A stretch of DNA of 64,000 nucleotides, taken from positions 1-64,000 of the forward strand of contig JBFLWQ010000008.1 of NCBI GenBank assembly GCA_040757775.1. Reading direction: 5' to 3'. The notes beneath the pieces were generated by a model. The model was not told where the DNA came from, made no database searches, and worked only from the letters and a program-made list of their open reading frames with translations. Shown here piece after piece: positions 1 through 9,438 of this stretch; positions within the stretch are counted from its first letter, which is position 1; every line of letters begins with the position of its first letter. Origin of the DNA: Thermodesulfobacteriota bacterium. Its GTDB lineage: Bacteria > Desulfobacterota > UBA8473. Made by a program: the position numbers and the translations under genes.

Positions 1-179
1 GCCTTCGTCAACTTCAGCTGCTTATCAATCTCTGAGAAAATCTTATTTACCTCTTCCTCTGTATACTCATAAGAACTTTTATTAGAGCAATTTCCGAGTA
101 TCCTTATTTTTTCAAGGATATCATTAGTCCTCTTTGACGCTACCCTTTTGAAACGTTCGTGTCTTGTCTCTTTTTCCAT
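1..179 (-). CDS. Small hypothetical protein, 3' end outside window
   Basis: The N-terminal 59 codons of a minus-strand gene are visible; the rest lies beyond the left edge. It begins MEKETRHERFKRVASKRT and is rich in Lys, Arg and Glu, so it is a soluble, charged and probably helical small protein. An AGAGGA ribosome site lies about six bases before the ATG, which supports the start. I do not recognise a named domain and assign no function. Confidence 0.55.
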   Translation of the reverse strand, partial: MEKETRHERFKRVASKRTNDILEKIRILGNCSNKSSYEYTEEEVNKIFSEIDKQLKLTK

Positions 180-309
180 AAATCCTCTGAATTAATTTTT
201 TATATAAAATAACCCAATATTTTCTAAATGTCAATAGATATATTTTATATTTATAAAAATAATAGGAATATAGTAATGCAATTTAGATTTTATGAGGCCT
301 TTGAATTTT

Positions 310-480
310 GTCATTTCGAGGAGCAATAGCGACGAGAAATCTTAATGGTTTTAATCTTTTCAAGGTTTCTCCCGGAGCCTGCCCTGAACGAAGAGACAGA
401 TTTCTCGTTGAGTTTATCCTGAGCAGAAAGACAGGATTCCTCACTTCGTTCGGAATGACAGGTGAAGGGTTCGGAATGAC
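310..480. repeat. Interspersed intergenic repeat with inverted ends
   Basis: The stretch starts with GTCATTTCGAGGAGC and ends with GGAATGACAGG...CGGAATGAC, so the ends are imperfect inverted copies of a GTCATTCCGA-type motif. A related element lies at 12671-12760. Elements of this kind recur between genes in many bacterial genomes. A 75-codon open frame through it is a by-product of the repeat. The rest of the gap from 180 to 681 is AT-rich, and I see no gene in it. Confidence 0.6.
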
Positions 481-681
481 ACTATTGGCAGTTTTTCGAA
501 GCTCTAGTTATATGTCTGGGCAAAAGGTACTATAGTTACTTTTTTAGTTCTTAACCGCGAATAGGAGAAAGTTGAGGAAGTCAGTGGCATGTGGAAATCT
601 GGAGGAGGTCTTTAATTCTGCTATGATTTTTTTATTTCTTTTCTCCCTCTTGCTGAAAGCCAAATGCTGAACGGCTGATTC

Positions 682-1311
682 TCAAAGATATTTTTTTAAA
701 TCCCTTAAACTTACTACACCCTCTCTTATGATTTTAATAGGCTTGCAGGTGGCATCTATTACAGTTGATCCAATGGAACCCCTGGTTTTTCCACCATCGA
801 GTATCAAATCAACCCTGTTCCCTAGGCTTTCATAGACTTCAAGGGCAGTGGTACAGCCCTTTTGACCGGAAATATTTGCACTGGTAGCTGTTACAGGGAC
901 ATCTGCTTGTTTAACTAACTCCTGTGCTATTGGGTTGTTTGATATTCTAATGCCTATCTTCCCTGTATTGCCTGTAAGCAGAGAGGGCAGTTTGTGAGAT
1001 GCCTCGAAGATAATTGTTAATCCCCCTGGCCAAAATTTTTTAATCAGGTTCTCTGCCTTTTCAGGCACGTTAGATACAAATTCAGGTAAAGTCTCTTTTT
1101 TATTAATCAGGATTGGTATGGGGTTTTCATAGTTTCTACCTTTTATATTGAAAACCTTTCTGATCGCATTTTCGCTGAGGGCATTTACCCCGATACCATA
1201 AAGGGTTTCCGTGGGAAAGACTATCACGCCTTCTTTATTGATTAACAAGGCAGATTCTGAAATAATTAATGGGTCAGGGACTATCGGGTCAACTTTAATA
1301 ACCTTTGTCAT
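682..1311 (-). CDS. YrdC/Sua5 family L-threonylcarbamoyladenylate synthase
   Basis: This enzyme makes threonylcarbamoyl-AMP from threonine, bicarbonate and ATP, the first step of t6A tRNA modification. The YrdC fold is shown by GVIVFPTETLYGIG near the N-terminus, a KRxxxP-like region, PVTATSANISG, and a C-terminal STVIDAT...IIREG segment. From the ATG at 1311 it is 209 aa, the normal length for the short YrdC/YwlC form without a Sua5 domain. An upstream in-frame ATG at 1353 would add 14 residues, but it lies inside a 15-bp perfect hairpin (1346-1379), so I prefer 1311. Neither start has a good ribosome site. The gene stands alone, divergent from the ilv block. Confidence 0.85.
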   Translation of the reverse strand: MTKVIKVDPIVPDPLIISESALLINKEGVIVFPTETLYGIGVNALSENAIRKVFNIKGRNYENPIPILINKKETLPEFVSNVPEKAENLIKKFWPGGLTIIFEASHKLPSLLTGNTGKIGIRISNNPIAQELVKQADVPVTATSANISGQKGCTTALEVYESLGNRVDLILDGGKTRGSIGSTVIDATCKPIKIIREGVVSLRDLKKYL

Positions 1312-1345
1312 TGTTTTGCTATTGGTGAAGGGTATCTTCTTTGCT

Positions 1346-1379
1346 GGGTTCATCTCCCAACTCTTTGGGAGATGAACCC
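1346..1379 (+). terminator. Perfect 15-bp hairpin followed by T-run
   Basis: Arms 1346-1360 and 1365-1379 pair perfectly around a CTCT loop and are followed on the + strand by TTTTTCTT, the shape of an intrinsic terminator. No + strand gene precedes it. It overlaps the possible upstream start codon of the YrdC gene on the other strand, so it may block antisense transcription, act on YrdC translation, or be a repeat remnant. Confidence 0.5.
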
Positions 1380-1665
1380 TTTTTCTTAACTTGAGATCAT
1401 ATATTCATATCAGGATATCCCTCCTCTATCAAGATAAAAAGAACAATGATACCCATTTGGTTGCTCATATTAAACCAATTGCTTACTAATTGCTTATTGA
1501 CAAATCTATTCAAGTATATTATAAATTTTACTGATTTTTACGATTACAACTTATTGACATAATTAATCAAGTCGCAGCCGAATTTGGAGGTTCAGCTTTA
1601 CTGATAAGAAAAACTAATTATTTTAGAGAATTATAAACATCTAAAGTAATGAGAGGTGTTGTTTG

Positions 1666-1884
1666 ATGGAGGAAAGGGATGCGAAATTAATAGAAAAATT
1701 GGTAGAAACAGATAAAGAGTTAAAGGGTTATGTAGATGAGCATATTGAATTTGAAAAAAAACTGGAGGAGTATAATAAAAAACCGTACCTTACCCCGGAA
1801 GAAAAGATCGAAAGAAAGAGAATTCAAAAGTTGAAACTTGCGGGGAAAGATAAAATAGAAGAAATTCTATCAAAGTATCGTTAA
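1666..1884 (+). CDS. DUF465/YdcH-like small helical protein
   Basis: This 72-residue, highly charged protein has a long helix-forming pattern: a hydrophobic residue every three to four positions, the ...DEHIEFEKKLEEY... segment, and a C-terminal KRIQKLKLAGKDKIEEIL. That matches the DUF465 (YdcH) layout of an N-terminal EH.xLE helix and a C-terminal LK..KL.xKD.I helix. The family's function is unknown. The ATG at 1666 is preceded by GAGAGGTG at 1651-1658, a better start than the TTG three bases upstream. It stands alone ahead of ilvB, with about 120 bases between them. Confidence 0.6.
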   Translation: MEERDAKLIEKLVETDKELKGYVDEHIEFEKKLEEYNKKPYLTPEEKIERKRIQKLKLAGKDKIEEILSKYR

Positions 1885-2006
1885 CAGTTTACGGGGTTCA
1901 GTTAACAGGATTCAGTAAAGGAACTTTAATTCCTATCTGACAACTGATCCCTGACCACTGTGAAACTTGGTAAGTATCGTTAATTACATTTAAAACAGGG
2001 GGCATT

Positions 2007-3689
2007 GTGAAGAAGACAGGAGCCCAAATTCTATTAGAGAGCCTTTGTTTAGAAGGTGTAGACATCATCTTTGGTTTTCCAGGGGGGGCAGTACTTGGCA
2101 TCTATGATGAATTATTGAATTCCCCCATCAGGCATATATTGGTAAGGCATGAACAGGCAGCTGTCCATGCGGCTGATGGATATGCCCGTTCTTCGGGTAA
2201 AACCGGTGTTTGTCTTGTAACATCCGGGCCTGGAGCAACTAATACGGTTACAGGAATTGCCACAGCTTATATGGATTCTATCCCGGTAGTAATTTTAACT
2301 GGTCAGGTGTCTACCGGACTAATAGGTAATGATGCATTTCAGGAAGCAGATATAATGGGAATTACCAGGCCATGTACAAAACACAACTATCTTGTTAAAG
2401 ATATAAAAGAATTAGCCAGAATAATTAAAGAGGCATTTTATATTGCAGGGACAGGGAGACCTGGTCCTGTACTTGTAGATCTACCCAAAGACGTTATTGC
2501 CGACTCAGCAGAGTTCAATTATCCTGAAAGTCTCAATATGCAGAGTTATAACCCTACTTACAGAGGGCATCGTGGCCAGATTCAAAAGGCATTTAAATTG
2601 ATATTAAAGGCTGATAGACCTCTGATTTATGCAGGTGGAGGAGTAATCTCTTCCAATGCCTCTGAGGAGTTAACAGCATTTGCCAGGACTCTCGCCATCC
2701 CTGTTACCAGCACCTTAATGGGTTTAGGCTGTTTCCCCGGAGTAGATGAACTTTCATTGGGAATGTTGGGAATGCATGGCACCTACAGGGCGAATATGGC
2801 CGTTACCAACTGTGATCTATTAATAGCCGTTGGCGCACGTTTTGACGATCGGGTTACCGGGAAAACAGATGAGTTTGCCCCCAACGCAAAGATAATACAT
2901 ATCGATATTGACCCTACATCTATCAGTAAAAATATTAGAGTAGATATCCCTATAGTGGGGGACGCAAAAGATGTTTTAAAGAAGATCAACAAGTTGATTC
3001 AAGAGGAGAAAGAGGATTGGACAAGCATCCGTCGAGAATGGCTTGATCAGATAAACGAGTGGAAGAATACCTATCCTATGACATATGAACAGAGGGATGT
3101 TATAAAACCTCAATATGTGGTGGAAAAGATTTATGAATTAACAAGGGGAAAAGCAATAATCTCAACCGAGGTTGGGCAACATCAGATGTGGACTGCCCAG
3201 TACTACCTTTTCACCAAACCTCGAACCCTCTTAACCTCAGGTGGCCTCGGTACCATGGGTTATGGATTCCCTGCAGCGATAGGAGCGCAGATTGCATTCC
3301 CTGAAAAAACAGTTATAGATATAGCCGGTGACGGAAGTATACAGATGAACATTCAGGAATTGGCCACGGTAGCTCAATACAATCTGCCTGTTAAGATTGC
3401 TGTCTTAAACAATCGTTGCCTGGGAATGCCACGTCAATGGCAGGGGCTATTCTACGATAAAAGATACTCCAATACCTGTCTAGAAGTCTCTCCTGATTTT
3501 GTAAAACTAGCTGAAGCTTATGGGGCTGTGGGTTTGAGGGCTACAAAACCGGAGGAAGTTGTACCGACAATCGAAAAGGCCCTGTCAATCCCCAAGGCAG
3601 TTATTATGGACTTTGTGGTAGAGCGGGAAGAGGATGTGTACCCTATGGTCCCAGCGGGTGCCCCTCTTAAGGAAATGTTGTTAGTCTGA
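2007..3689 (+). CDS. ilvB: Acetolactate synthase, large (catalytic) subunit
   Basis: This ThDP- and FAD-dependent enzyme condenses two pyruvates, or pyruvate plus 2-oxobutyrate, in the first common step of Val/Leu/Ile synthesis. The 560 residues show the N-terminal Pyr domain with the catalytic Glu in [17 protein letters not shown], a central FAD-binding domain, and a C-terminal PP domain with [12 protein letters not shown]...NN, the ThDP/Mg motif. Full length for the family. The start is a GTG at 2007 preceded by a weak CAGGGGGC site. It is directly followed by its regulatory subunit gene and ilvC. Confidence 0.95.
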   Translation: MKKTGAQILLESLCLEGVDIIFGFPGGAVLGIYDELLNSPIRHILVRHEQAAVHAADGYARSSGKTGVCLVTSGPGATNTVTGIATAYMDSIPVVILTGQVSTGLIGNDAFQEADIMGITRPCTKHNYLVKDIKELARIIKEAFYIAGTGRPGPVLVDLPKDVIADSAEFNYPESLNMQSYNPTYRGHRGQIQKAFKLILKADRPLIYAGGGVISSNASEELTAFARTLAIPVTSTLMGLGCFPGVDELSLGMLGMHGTYRANMAVTNCDLLIAVGARFDDRVTGKTDEFAPNAKIIHIDIDPTSISKNIRVDIPIVGDAKDVLKKINKLIQEEKEDWTSIRREWLDQINEWKNTYPMTYEQRDVIKPQYVVEKIYELTRGKAIISTEVGQHQMWTAQYYLFTKPRTLLTSGGLGTMGYGFPAAIGAQIAFPEKTVIDIAGDGSIQMNIQELATVAQYNLPVKIAVLNNRCLGMPRQWQGLFYDKRYSNTCLEVSPDFVKLAEAYGAVGLRATKPEEVVPTIEKALSIPKAVIMDFVVEREEDVYPMVPAGAPLKEMLLV

Positions 3690-3735
3690 TGTGCCTGCCT
3701 GTGCGTCAGCGCACACAGACAGGGAGGTTTTGGAG

Positions 3736-4221
3736 ATGAGACATACTATATCAGCCCTCGTTTTGAATCAACCTGGTGTTCTGGCAAGGGTAGCAGGTCT
3801 TTTCAGCGGCAGAGGATTTAATATAGAGAGCCTTTGCGTTGGAGAGACCCTTGACCCGTCTGTTTCAAGGATGACTATAGTAACCAGAGGCAATGACCAG
3901 ATTATAGAACAGATAACCAAACAGTTGAATAAACTTGTAGACATAATCAAGGTTGTTGATTTCTTTGGGAATGACTATATTGACAGGGAAATGATACTGA
4001 TAAAGGTTATGGCTGAATCATCTTCCAGGGCTGAAATTCTAAGGATTACGGATATCTTTAGAGGGAAAATAGTTGATGTAACTCCAAAGTCATACACTAT
4101 AGAAGTCTCAGGAGATGAGAATAAGATTCAAGCAATAATAGATCTTCTTAAACCTATGGGGATAAAAGAGGTAGTCCGGACAGGTAAAGTAGCTATATCC
4201 CGGGGCAGTAAGGGGATTTAA
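3736..4221 (+). CDS. ilvN: Acetolactate synthase, small (regulatory) subunit
   Basis: This regulatory partner of IlvB confers valine feedback inhibition. The N-terminal ACT domain is clear ([21 protein letters not shown], then GRGFNIESL), followed by the typical C-terminal ALS_ss domain, giving 161 aa, the usual size. The frame is open back to 3691, but the ATG at 3736 is chosen because it matches the family N-terminus and follows a GGGAGGTTTTGGAG purine tract. It follows ilvB by under 50 bases. Confidence 0.93.
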   Translation: MRHTISALVLNQPGVLARVAGLFSGRGFNIESLCVGETLDPSVSRMTIVTRGNDQIIEQITKQLNKLVDIIKVVDFFGNDYIDREMILIKVMAESSSRAEILRITDIFRGKIVDVTPKSYTIEVSGDENKIQAIIDLLKPMGIKEVVRTGKVAISRGSKGI

Positions 4222-4270
4222 ATGTGTTATTGAATATGTTTTAGAAGAACTATTTTAATAAGGAGGCGTA

Positions 4271-5269
4271 ATGGCAAAAATATATTATGAAAAAGATGCG
4301 AAGTTAGAGACCCTGAAGAAAAAAAAGATAGCTATTATTGGATATGGCAGTCAGGGTCATGCCCAGGCTCAAAACCTGAGAGACAGTGGCATTGACGTAA
4401 TAGTTGCTGAACTTAAAGGGACACCAAACTATGAAAAAGCCATAGAGGATGGATTCAAGCCTGTTAGTGCCTCGGACGCATCAGCTAAAGCTCATGTGAT
4501 ACAAATCCTGGCACAGGACGATGTCCAGGCAAAACTATACCAAAATGAAGTAAGAGCCAATTTAACCAAAGGAAAGACGTTGGTGTTCTCTCACGGATTC
4601 AACATACATTTTGGCCAGATTGTTCCACCCAACAATATAGATGTAATTATGATAGCGCCTAAAGGCCCCGGACACTTAGTCAGAAGAGAATACGAAAAAG
4701 GTGCTGGGGTTCCGTCTTTGTTGGCTATTTTTCAAGATTATACCGGAAAGGCAAAAGACACCGCTTTGGCTTACGCAAAAGGGATAGGAGCAACCAGGGC
4801 AGGAGTGATTGAAACAACCTTTAAAGAAGAGACCGAAACGGACCTTTTTGGCGAGCAATGTGTCCTATGTGGAGGTGTTTCAGAATTAGTCAGGGCCGGG
4901 TTCGATACACTGGTCGAAGCTGGGTATCAGCCCGAGATAGCCTACTTTGAATGTCTTCACGAGTTGAAACTCATCGTGGACCTGTTTTATGAAGGAGGGA
5001 TCAGCTATATGAGGTACTCAGTGAGCGACACTGCCGAATACGGAGACCTGATGGTTGGAAGAAGGATAATCAATCAGGGGACAAGAAAAGAGATGAAAAG
5101 GGTTCTGGAAGAAGTACAAAGCGGTAAGTTTGCCAAGGAATGGATACTGGAAAACCAGGCAAACCGGCCTGTCTATAACGCTTTGAAAAAACAGGACAGT
5201 GAACACCTTATAGAAGTAGTCGGGAAGAAACTCCGCAGCATGATGGGCTGGATTGGAAAGAAGGGTTAA
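4271..5269 (+). CDS. ilvC: Ketol-acid reductoisomerase (NADP+)
   Basis: It converts acetolactate or acetohydroxybutyrate to the dihydroxy acid by Mg-dependent isomerisation and NADPH reduction. The Rossmann motif [17 protein letters not shown] is at about residues 24-40. The C-terminal knotted domain carries the metal and substrate Glu/Asp residues ([10 protein letters not shown], then [13 protein letters not shown]-type text). At 332 aa it is a short class I enzyme. An AAGGAGG ribosome site sits just before the ATG. It is third in the ilvBNC run, and psd follows two bases after its stop. Confidence 0.95.
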   Translation: MAKIYYEKDAKLETLKKKKIAIIGYGSQGHAQAQNLRDSGIDVIVAELKGTPNYEKAIEDGFKPVSASDASAKAHVIQILAQDDVQAKLYQNEVRANLTKGKTLVFSHGFNIHFGQIVPPNNIDVIMIAPKGPGHLVRREYEKGAGVPSLLAIFQDYTGKAKDTALAYAKGIGATRAGVIETTFKEETETDLFGEQCVLCGGVSELVRAGFDTLVEAGYQPEIAYFECLHELKLIVDLFYEGGISYMRYSVSDTAEYGDLMVGRRIINQGTRKEMKRVLEEVQSGKFAKEWILENQANRPVYNALKKQDSEHLIEVVGKKLRSMMGWIGKKG

Positions 5270-5271
5270 CC

Positions 5272-5916
5272 TTGCGGTTTACGGAATTTCCTGTTGCCAA
5301 AGAGGGGCTTATACTTGTCATCCCTCTTTCCATACTTACAATAGTTCTTGGATTCTTACTCCCAGTTTACGTTACTCTCCTGCTAATCTTAATCGATCTA
5401 TTTCTGTTATACTTCTTTCGTAATCCAAAAAGAAGGATACCAGACTTCAAAGGCTCTGTCGTAGCTCCGGCTGATGGTAAGGTTATCTATGCAGGAGAAT
5501 ACTTAGAAGACCGATTCATGGGCGGAAAGACAGTTAAGATCAGTATATTTATGTCTATATTTAATGTTCATATAAACAGGGTACCAGCATCTGGTAGAAT
5601 AACAGATGTATTCTACAGAAAAGGAAGGTTCTTTTCAGCAAATTTTAATAAAGCATCTCTTTTAAATGAACAGAATGCGTTACTCCTGGAAACAGAGGAT
5701 AATAAAAAGATAGTTTTTATCCAGATTGCCGGATTGGTTGCGAGGAGGATTATCTGCTGGATTAAAAAGGGAGACGCAGTAATAAGGGGGCAGAGATTTG
5801 GTCTGATATGCTTTGGTTCCCGTGTGGATATCTTTTTACCTCCAGAGACTAAAATCGATGTCAAAATCGGCCAACGGGTTAAGGGTGGAGAAACAATACT
5901 GGGGTATTTGACATGA
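5272..5916 (+). CDS. psd: Phosphatidylserine decarboxylase proenzyme (short form)
   Basis: It decarboxylates phosphatidylserine to phosphatidylethanolamine at the inner membrane. The protein self-cleaves at the G-S bond in FGSRVD near the C-terminus to create the pyruvoyl group. An N-terminal hydrophobic pair of segments (about residues 13-50) ends in FFRNPKRRIPD, and FNVHINRVPASG holds the conserved His. At 214 aa it is the short, PsdA-like form. The start is a TTG at 5272, two bases after the ilvC stop, implying translational coupling. The 3' end overlaps pssA by four bases. Confidence 0.9.
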   Translation: MRFTEFPVAKEGLILVIPLSILTIVLGFLLPVYVTLLLILIDLFLLYFFRNPKRRIPDFKGSVVAPADGKVIYAGEYLEDRFMGGKTVKISIFMSIFNVHINRVPASGRITDVFYRKGRFFSANFNKASLLNEQNALLLETEDNKKIVFIQIAGLVARRIICWIKKGDAVIRGQRFGLICFGSRVDIFLPPETKIDVKIGQRVKGGETILGYLT

Positions 5917-6695
5917 AAAGAAGAAAAAAGGAAAAGAAAGACAGTATGAAAAGGGGCATCTATGTGCTGCCGAATCTCTTTACCACTGTGAGTTTACTCT
6001 CAGGGTTTTATGCAATTGTCTCGGTTTTGGATGGTAAGTTTCAATATGCAGCCTGTGCTATATTGGTTTCGCTCCTCTTCGATGGGCTCGACGGCAGAAT
6101 TGCAAGACTTACCAGGAGTACAAGCAGATTTGGTATCGAATATGACTCTCTAGCAGATCTGGTGGCATTCGGGATAGCACCAGGGTTGCTTGTCTTTTCG
6201 TGGGCATTAGTACCATTTGGAAGGTTTGGTTGGCTGGCAGCCTTTCTTTACGTAGCATGTGGTGCCCTTCGACTGGCCAGATTCAATGTTCAGATAACTG
6301 ATGTTAAAAGTGATAAATTTAACGGGCTTCCCATACCAGCAGCAGCAAGCCTTATAGCATCAACAGTGCTGTTCTTTTATTATCTTGGTTATGATGAAGA
6401 TACCAAACACATAACTGTTTTGGTTATGATCTATCTGCTCTCATTTTTGATGGTTAGCAGCATTAAGTATAACAGCTTTAAAGAACTCGGTTTACTAAAG
6501 AGGAGGCCTTTCAGTTTTTTAGTAACCTTAGTTCTTGTCCTTATGCTTGTCGTAGCCAAGCCACAGATTATGCTGTTCATCCTTTTTCTATCCTATGCTC
6601 TATCTGGTCCTGTAACTATGATATTCTACCAGAGAAGAAAGGCGACTGAGAAGTTGAGCGAAAAAGAGAGTGAGAGTGAGAGTGCAGATCTTTAG
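5913..6695 (+). CDS. pssA: CDP-diacylglycerol--serine O-phosphatidyltransferase
   Basis: This integral membrane enzyme makes phosphatidylserine from CDP-diacylglycerol and serine, supplying the substrate of the preceding psd gene. The CDP-alcohol phosphotransferase signature is complete: DGLDGRIARLTRSTSRFG followed by EYDSLAD gives DGxxAR...G...D...D. About six to eight hydrophobic segments follow, and a short charged Glu/Ser tail ends the 260-aa protein. It overlaps psd (ATGA), so the two are translationally coupled. Confidence 0.92.
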   Translation: MKRRKKEKKDSMKRGIYVLPNLFTTVSLLSGFYAIVSVLDGKFQYAACAILVSLLFDGLDGRIARLTRSTSRFGIEYDSLADLVAFGIAPGLLVFSWALVPFGRFGWLAAFLYVACGALRLARFNVQITDVKSDKFNGLPIPAAASLIASTVLFFYYLGYDEDTKHITVLVMIYLLSFLMVSSIKYNSFKELGLLKRRPFSFLVTLVLVLMLVVAKPQIMLFILFLSYALSGPVTMIFYQRRKATEKLSEKESESESADL

Positions 6696-6713
6696 ATCAT
6701 GGGGGTAAAGATT

Positions 6714-8243
6714 GTGACAGAGATTATCAAGATATTCGATACCACATTGAGGGATGGCGAACAGTCGCCTGGTTTCAGCATGAATGTTGCTGAAAAGCTA
6801 AGAGTGGCAGAGCAACTGGAAAAGCTCAATGTGGATATTATTGAGGCTGGGTTTCCCATTAGCTCCGAAGGGGATTTTGTAGCAGTTAGAGAGATCGCTA
6901 AGAACATCAGGAAACCGCAGATTGCCGGCCTTGCCCGTACGGATATTGAAGATATTAATAGGGCATGGGAAGCATTACAATACGCAGAGAATCCCCTTAT
7001 CCATATTGTTATTGCTACATCGGATATACACCTTAAATATAAATTAATGAAGAGTAAAGAAGATGTGTTGGAAGCCGCAGTGAAGGCTGTAAAACATGCC
7101 AAAGGGTACACACAAAATGTTGAATTCTCTGCCGAAGACGCTACCCGAAGTGATGTAGACTACCTATGCAGGATATTCGAGGCCGTTATAGACGCAGGGG
7201 CAACAACTATCAATATTCCCGACACGGTTGGCTATGCAATACCGGAGGAGTTTGGTTCATTGATAAAGCATATAAGGAAAAGTGTGCCAAATATCGATAA
7301 TGCTGTAATAAGTGTCCATTGCCATAATGATCTGGGACTGGCTGTAGCAAATAGTCTGGCTGCAATCAAAAATGGGGCGAGGAAGGTTGAGTGCGCTATA
7401 AACGGTATAGGCGAAAGGGCAGGAAATGCCTCTTTAGAGGAGATTGTAATGGCCCTTAGAACGAGGAAAGACTTCCACAAATGTGATACCAATATTCGCA
7501 CAGACCATATATACAACACAAGCAGGTTGCTTACTCATATTACAGGCGTACCTGTACAACCAAATAAAGCAATTGTCGGCAGTAATGCCTTTGCCCACGA
7601 ATCAGGAATACATCAGGACGGAATGCTTAAGGAGAAGACAACCTACGAAATAATAACCCCGGAATCTATAGGTGTATCTCAAAGTACTCTGGTTCTTGGA
7701 AAGCATTCAGGGAGGCATGCATTCCGTGAAAGGCTGAAACAAATTGGGTATGAATTATCGCAGAAAGACCTTAATCTGGCATTTAAGCGCTTTAAGAAAT
7801 TAGCCGATAAAAAGAAGACGGTTTTTGATGAGGACATAGAAGCCATAATCATAGATGAAATCTTGAGAATTCCGGACACCTATAAATTAGTATATCTGAA
7901 TGTAATCAGCGGGAGTGTCACTGTGCCAGTGGCTACAGTTCAGATTGAGATGGGAGGGGAGACTATACAGGAGGCTGGATTCGGGACAGGTCCTGTAGAT
8001 GCCATTTTCAAAACTATTTCAAAGATTACAAGGACAGAAAGCAAATTGGTGCGATATTCCGTAAACTCCATCACCGGAGGGACTGATGCCCTGGGAGAAG
8101 TTACAGTTAGATTAGAGGAGAATGGCATTCAGGTAACTGGGCAGGGTGCAGATACAGACATCATTATGGCAAGTGCTAAAGCCTTTGTAAATGCCCTTAA
8201 TAGACTTGAGTACAGGAAGAAATACCCCATTATAATACAGTAA
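6714..8243 (+). CDS. leuA: 2-Isopropylmalate synthase
   Basis: It condenses acetyl-CoA with 2-oxoisovalerate, the committed step of leucine synthesis. The [13 protein letters not shown] motif opens the TIM barrel. The [16 protein letters not shown] metal motif and [11 protein letters not shown] follow. The C-terminal regulatory (leucine-sensing) domain spans about residues 380-505. A GTG start at 6714 has a GGGGGTAAAG tract before it. An in-frame ATG at 6699 would add five residues and has a poorer site. It ends the first ilv/leu segment; the next leu gene (leuC) is about 1.2 kb away, beyond toxin-antitoxin DNA. Confidence 0.93.
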   Translation: MTEIIKIFDTTLRDGEQSPGFSMNVAEKLRVAEQLEKLNVDIIEAGFPISSEGDFVAVREIAKNIRKPQIAGLARTDIEDINRAWEALQYAENPLIHIVIATSDIHLKYKLMKSKEDVLEAAVKAVKHAKGYTQNVEFSAEDATRSDVDYLCRIFEAVIDAGATTINIPDTVGYAIPEEFGSLIKHIRKSVPNIDNAVISVHCHNDLGLAVANSLAAIKNGARKVECAINGIGERAGNASLEEIVMALRTRKDFHKCDTNIRTDHIYNTSRLLTHITGVPVQPNKAIVGSNAFAHESGIHQDGMLKEKTTYEIITPESIGVSQSTLVLGKHSGRHAFRERLKQIGYELSQKDLNLAFKRFKKLADKKKTVFDEDIEAIIIDEILRIPDTYKLVYLNVISGSVTVPVATVQIEMGGETIQEAGFGTGPVDAIFKTISKITRTESKLVRYSVNSITGGTDALGEVTVRLEENGIQVTGQGADTDIIMASAKAFVNALNRLEYRKKYPIIIQ

Positions 8244-8396
8244 CTAACCAGCAATCAGCGGACAGCCATCAGCAAGCCGATTCACGACTTACGGTTTTTT
8301 GATCCGCTATAAGCGGATTCGCCTTCAGGGGATTTCTTCAAGCTCTCGGCAGGTTGTGCGAAGTCTCAATTGTCATTAATGTGATGGAAGTAATAA

Positions 8397-8609
8397 ATGC
8401 ATACGCAAATGAAGTACAAAGATGAGATTATCAAGGAGTTGCAAAATATACCTGATGAGCAGATTCTTAATCTTCTCAACATGATACGTATCTTTAAAAA
8501 AAGTATCAATATGCATCGGGAAGCTGATTTCTATCTCAAAAAAGAATTTGACGAGTGGGATACTTTAAGCTACGAAGCACTAAGTAATTTTGAGGCTAAT
8601 TTATCGTGA
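8397..8609 (+). CDS. Putative antitoxin-like small protein upstream of broken MazF
   Basis: A 70-residue charged, helical protein (IIKELQNIPDEQILNLLNMIRIF), with no domain I recognise confidently. Its stop codon overlaps the start of a MazF/PemK toxin fragment by four bases (GTGA), the classic antitoxin-toxin arrangement, so by position it is the antitoxin. It lies in an accessory insertion between leuA and leuC. No strong ribosome site is seen ahead of the ATG. Confidence 0.5.
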   Translation: MHTQMKYKDEIIKELQNIPDEQILNLLNMIRIFKKSINMHREADFYLKKEFDEWDTLSYEALSNFEANLS

Positions 8610-8725
8610 TTTTCGGAGATATTTATCTCGTTGAAATTCCTGCTTCTGGCGGATACGAACAACAAGGTGTCAGACCTGCAATTGTAGTTCAGTTGACTGT
8701 GTTTGAGGACCGGGCAACAGGTTGA
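8606..8725 (+). pseudogene. Truncated MazF/PemK-type mRNA interferase
   Basis: From a GTG overlapping the preceding stop, the frame reads a clear MazF N-terminus: GDIYLVEIPASGGYEQQGVR then PAIVVQ. It becomes unrelated (LTVFEDRATG) and stops after 39 codons. MazF proteins are about 110 aa and need later conserved residues, so this is an inactivated remnant. The break coincides with the upstream border of the DUF433/DUF5615 pair, suggesting that pair's arrival or a deletion truncated it. Confidence 0.75.
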
Positions 8726-8738
8726 AGGAGGCAAATGT

Positions 8739-8969
8739 ATGAACTTTTCACGAATCACTATTAATCCATACCAGATGAACGGGATGCCTTGTATTCGTGG
8801 TTTGAGGATTCCTGTGGCTACGATTGTTGCTATGGTGGCGGAAGGGATGAACGATATGGAGATCCTGTCAGCCTATCCTGATCTTGAAAAGGGTGATATC
8901 GTTGAATCACTGAGGTATGCAGCGGAAGCGCTTCGTGAACGTGAATTACCACTGGTTATGCAGGCATGA
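8739..8969 (+). CDS. DUF433 antitoxin-like protein
   Basis: This 76-aa DUF433 protein has the typical pattern ...[19 protein letters not shown] (NPxxxGGxPxIxGTRIPV in the family), then a helix-turn-helix-like tail ([20 protein letters not shown]). DUF433 proteins usually pair with a DUF5615 PIN-like partner as a VapBC-like toxin-antitoxin system. The GAAGGAGGCAAATGT tract before 8739 fixes the start. It overlaps the next gene by four bases. Confidence 0.85.
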   Translation: MNFSRITINPYQMNGMPCIRGLRIPVATIVAMVAEGMNDMEILSAYPDLEKGDIVESLRYAAEALRERELPLVMQA

Positions 8970-9337
8970 AATTCCTGATAGATAATGCCTTGTCTCCACT
9001 GGTTGCAGACGGATTGAGATCGTCGGGATACGATACCGTTCATGTGCGTGATTATGGGATGCAAAGCGCATCGGATACAGAAATTCTGGAACGTACCCTT
9101 AGGGAAAATCGCGTTATTGTCTCAGCGGATACCGATTTCGGAACATTACTTGCGCTCCGTGCCGAGAGTAAACCATCTTTCATTTTATTCCGAGGCATGA
9201 CAACCCGCCGACCTGAAAAACAGTTACAAGTTCTGATAGCAAATCTATCAACTTTAACAGAAAGCTTGGAAAGGGGTTGTGTTGTTGTTTTTGATCAAAA
9301 CAGAATTCGTTTACGTAACTTACCAATAGGCGGTTGA
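8966..9337 (+). CDS. DUF5615 PIN-like toxin
   Basis: This 123-aa protein of the DUF5615 (PIN-like, Mut7-C related) family is the probable nuclease toxin of the pair. The acidic pocket residues appear in [11 protein letters not shown] (Asp near position 6) and [11 protein letters not shown], a PIN-domain hallmark. Its ATG overlaps the DUF433 stop (ATGA). It looks intact, in contrast to the adjacent MazF remnant. Confidence 0.82.
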   Translation: MKFLIDNALSPLVADGLRSSGYDTVHVRDYGMQSASDTEILERTLRENRVIVSADTDFGTLLALRAESKPSFILFRGMTTRRPEKQLQVLIANLSTLTESLERGCVVVFDQNRIRLRNLPIGG

Positions 9338-9438
9338 TATATTTAGTGCTGTTAACCCACCCTGTATCTGAAAGCTGAGGGCTGATAGTTGAATTCTTGT
9401 CTGCCGACAGGCAGAACTTCCAGGGTAGAAAAAGACTT

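Noticed and set aside
308-535. 75-codon open frame at the left end
   Set aside because: It lies wholly in an inverted-end repeat, has no ribosome site and no protein-like pattern.
1885-2006. Possible T-box or attenuator before ilvB
   Set aside because: No specifier hairpin, T-box sequence, leader peptide rich in Val/Leu/Ile or terminator could be found in the 120-base gap.
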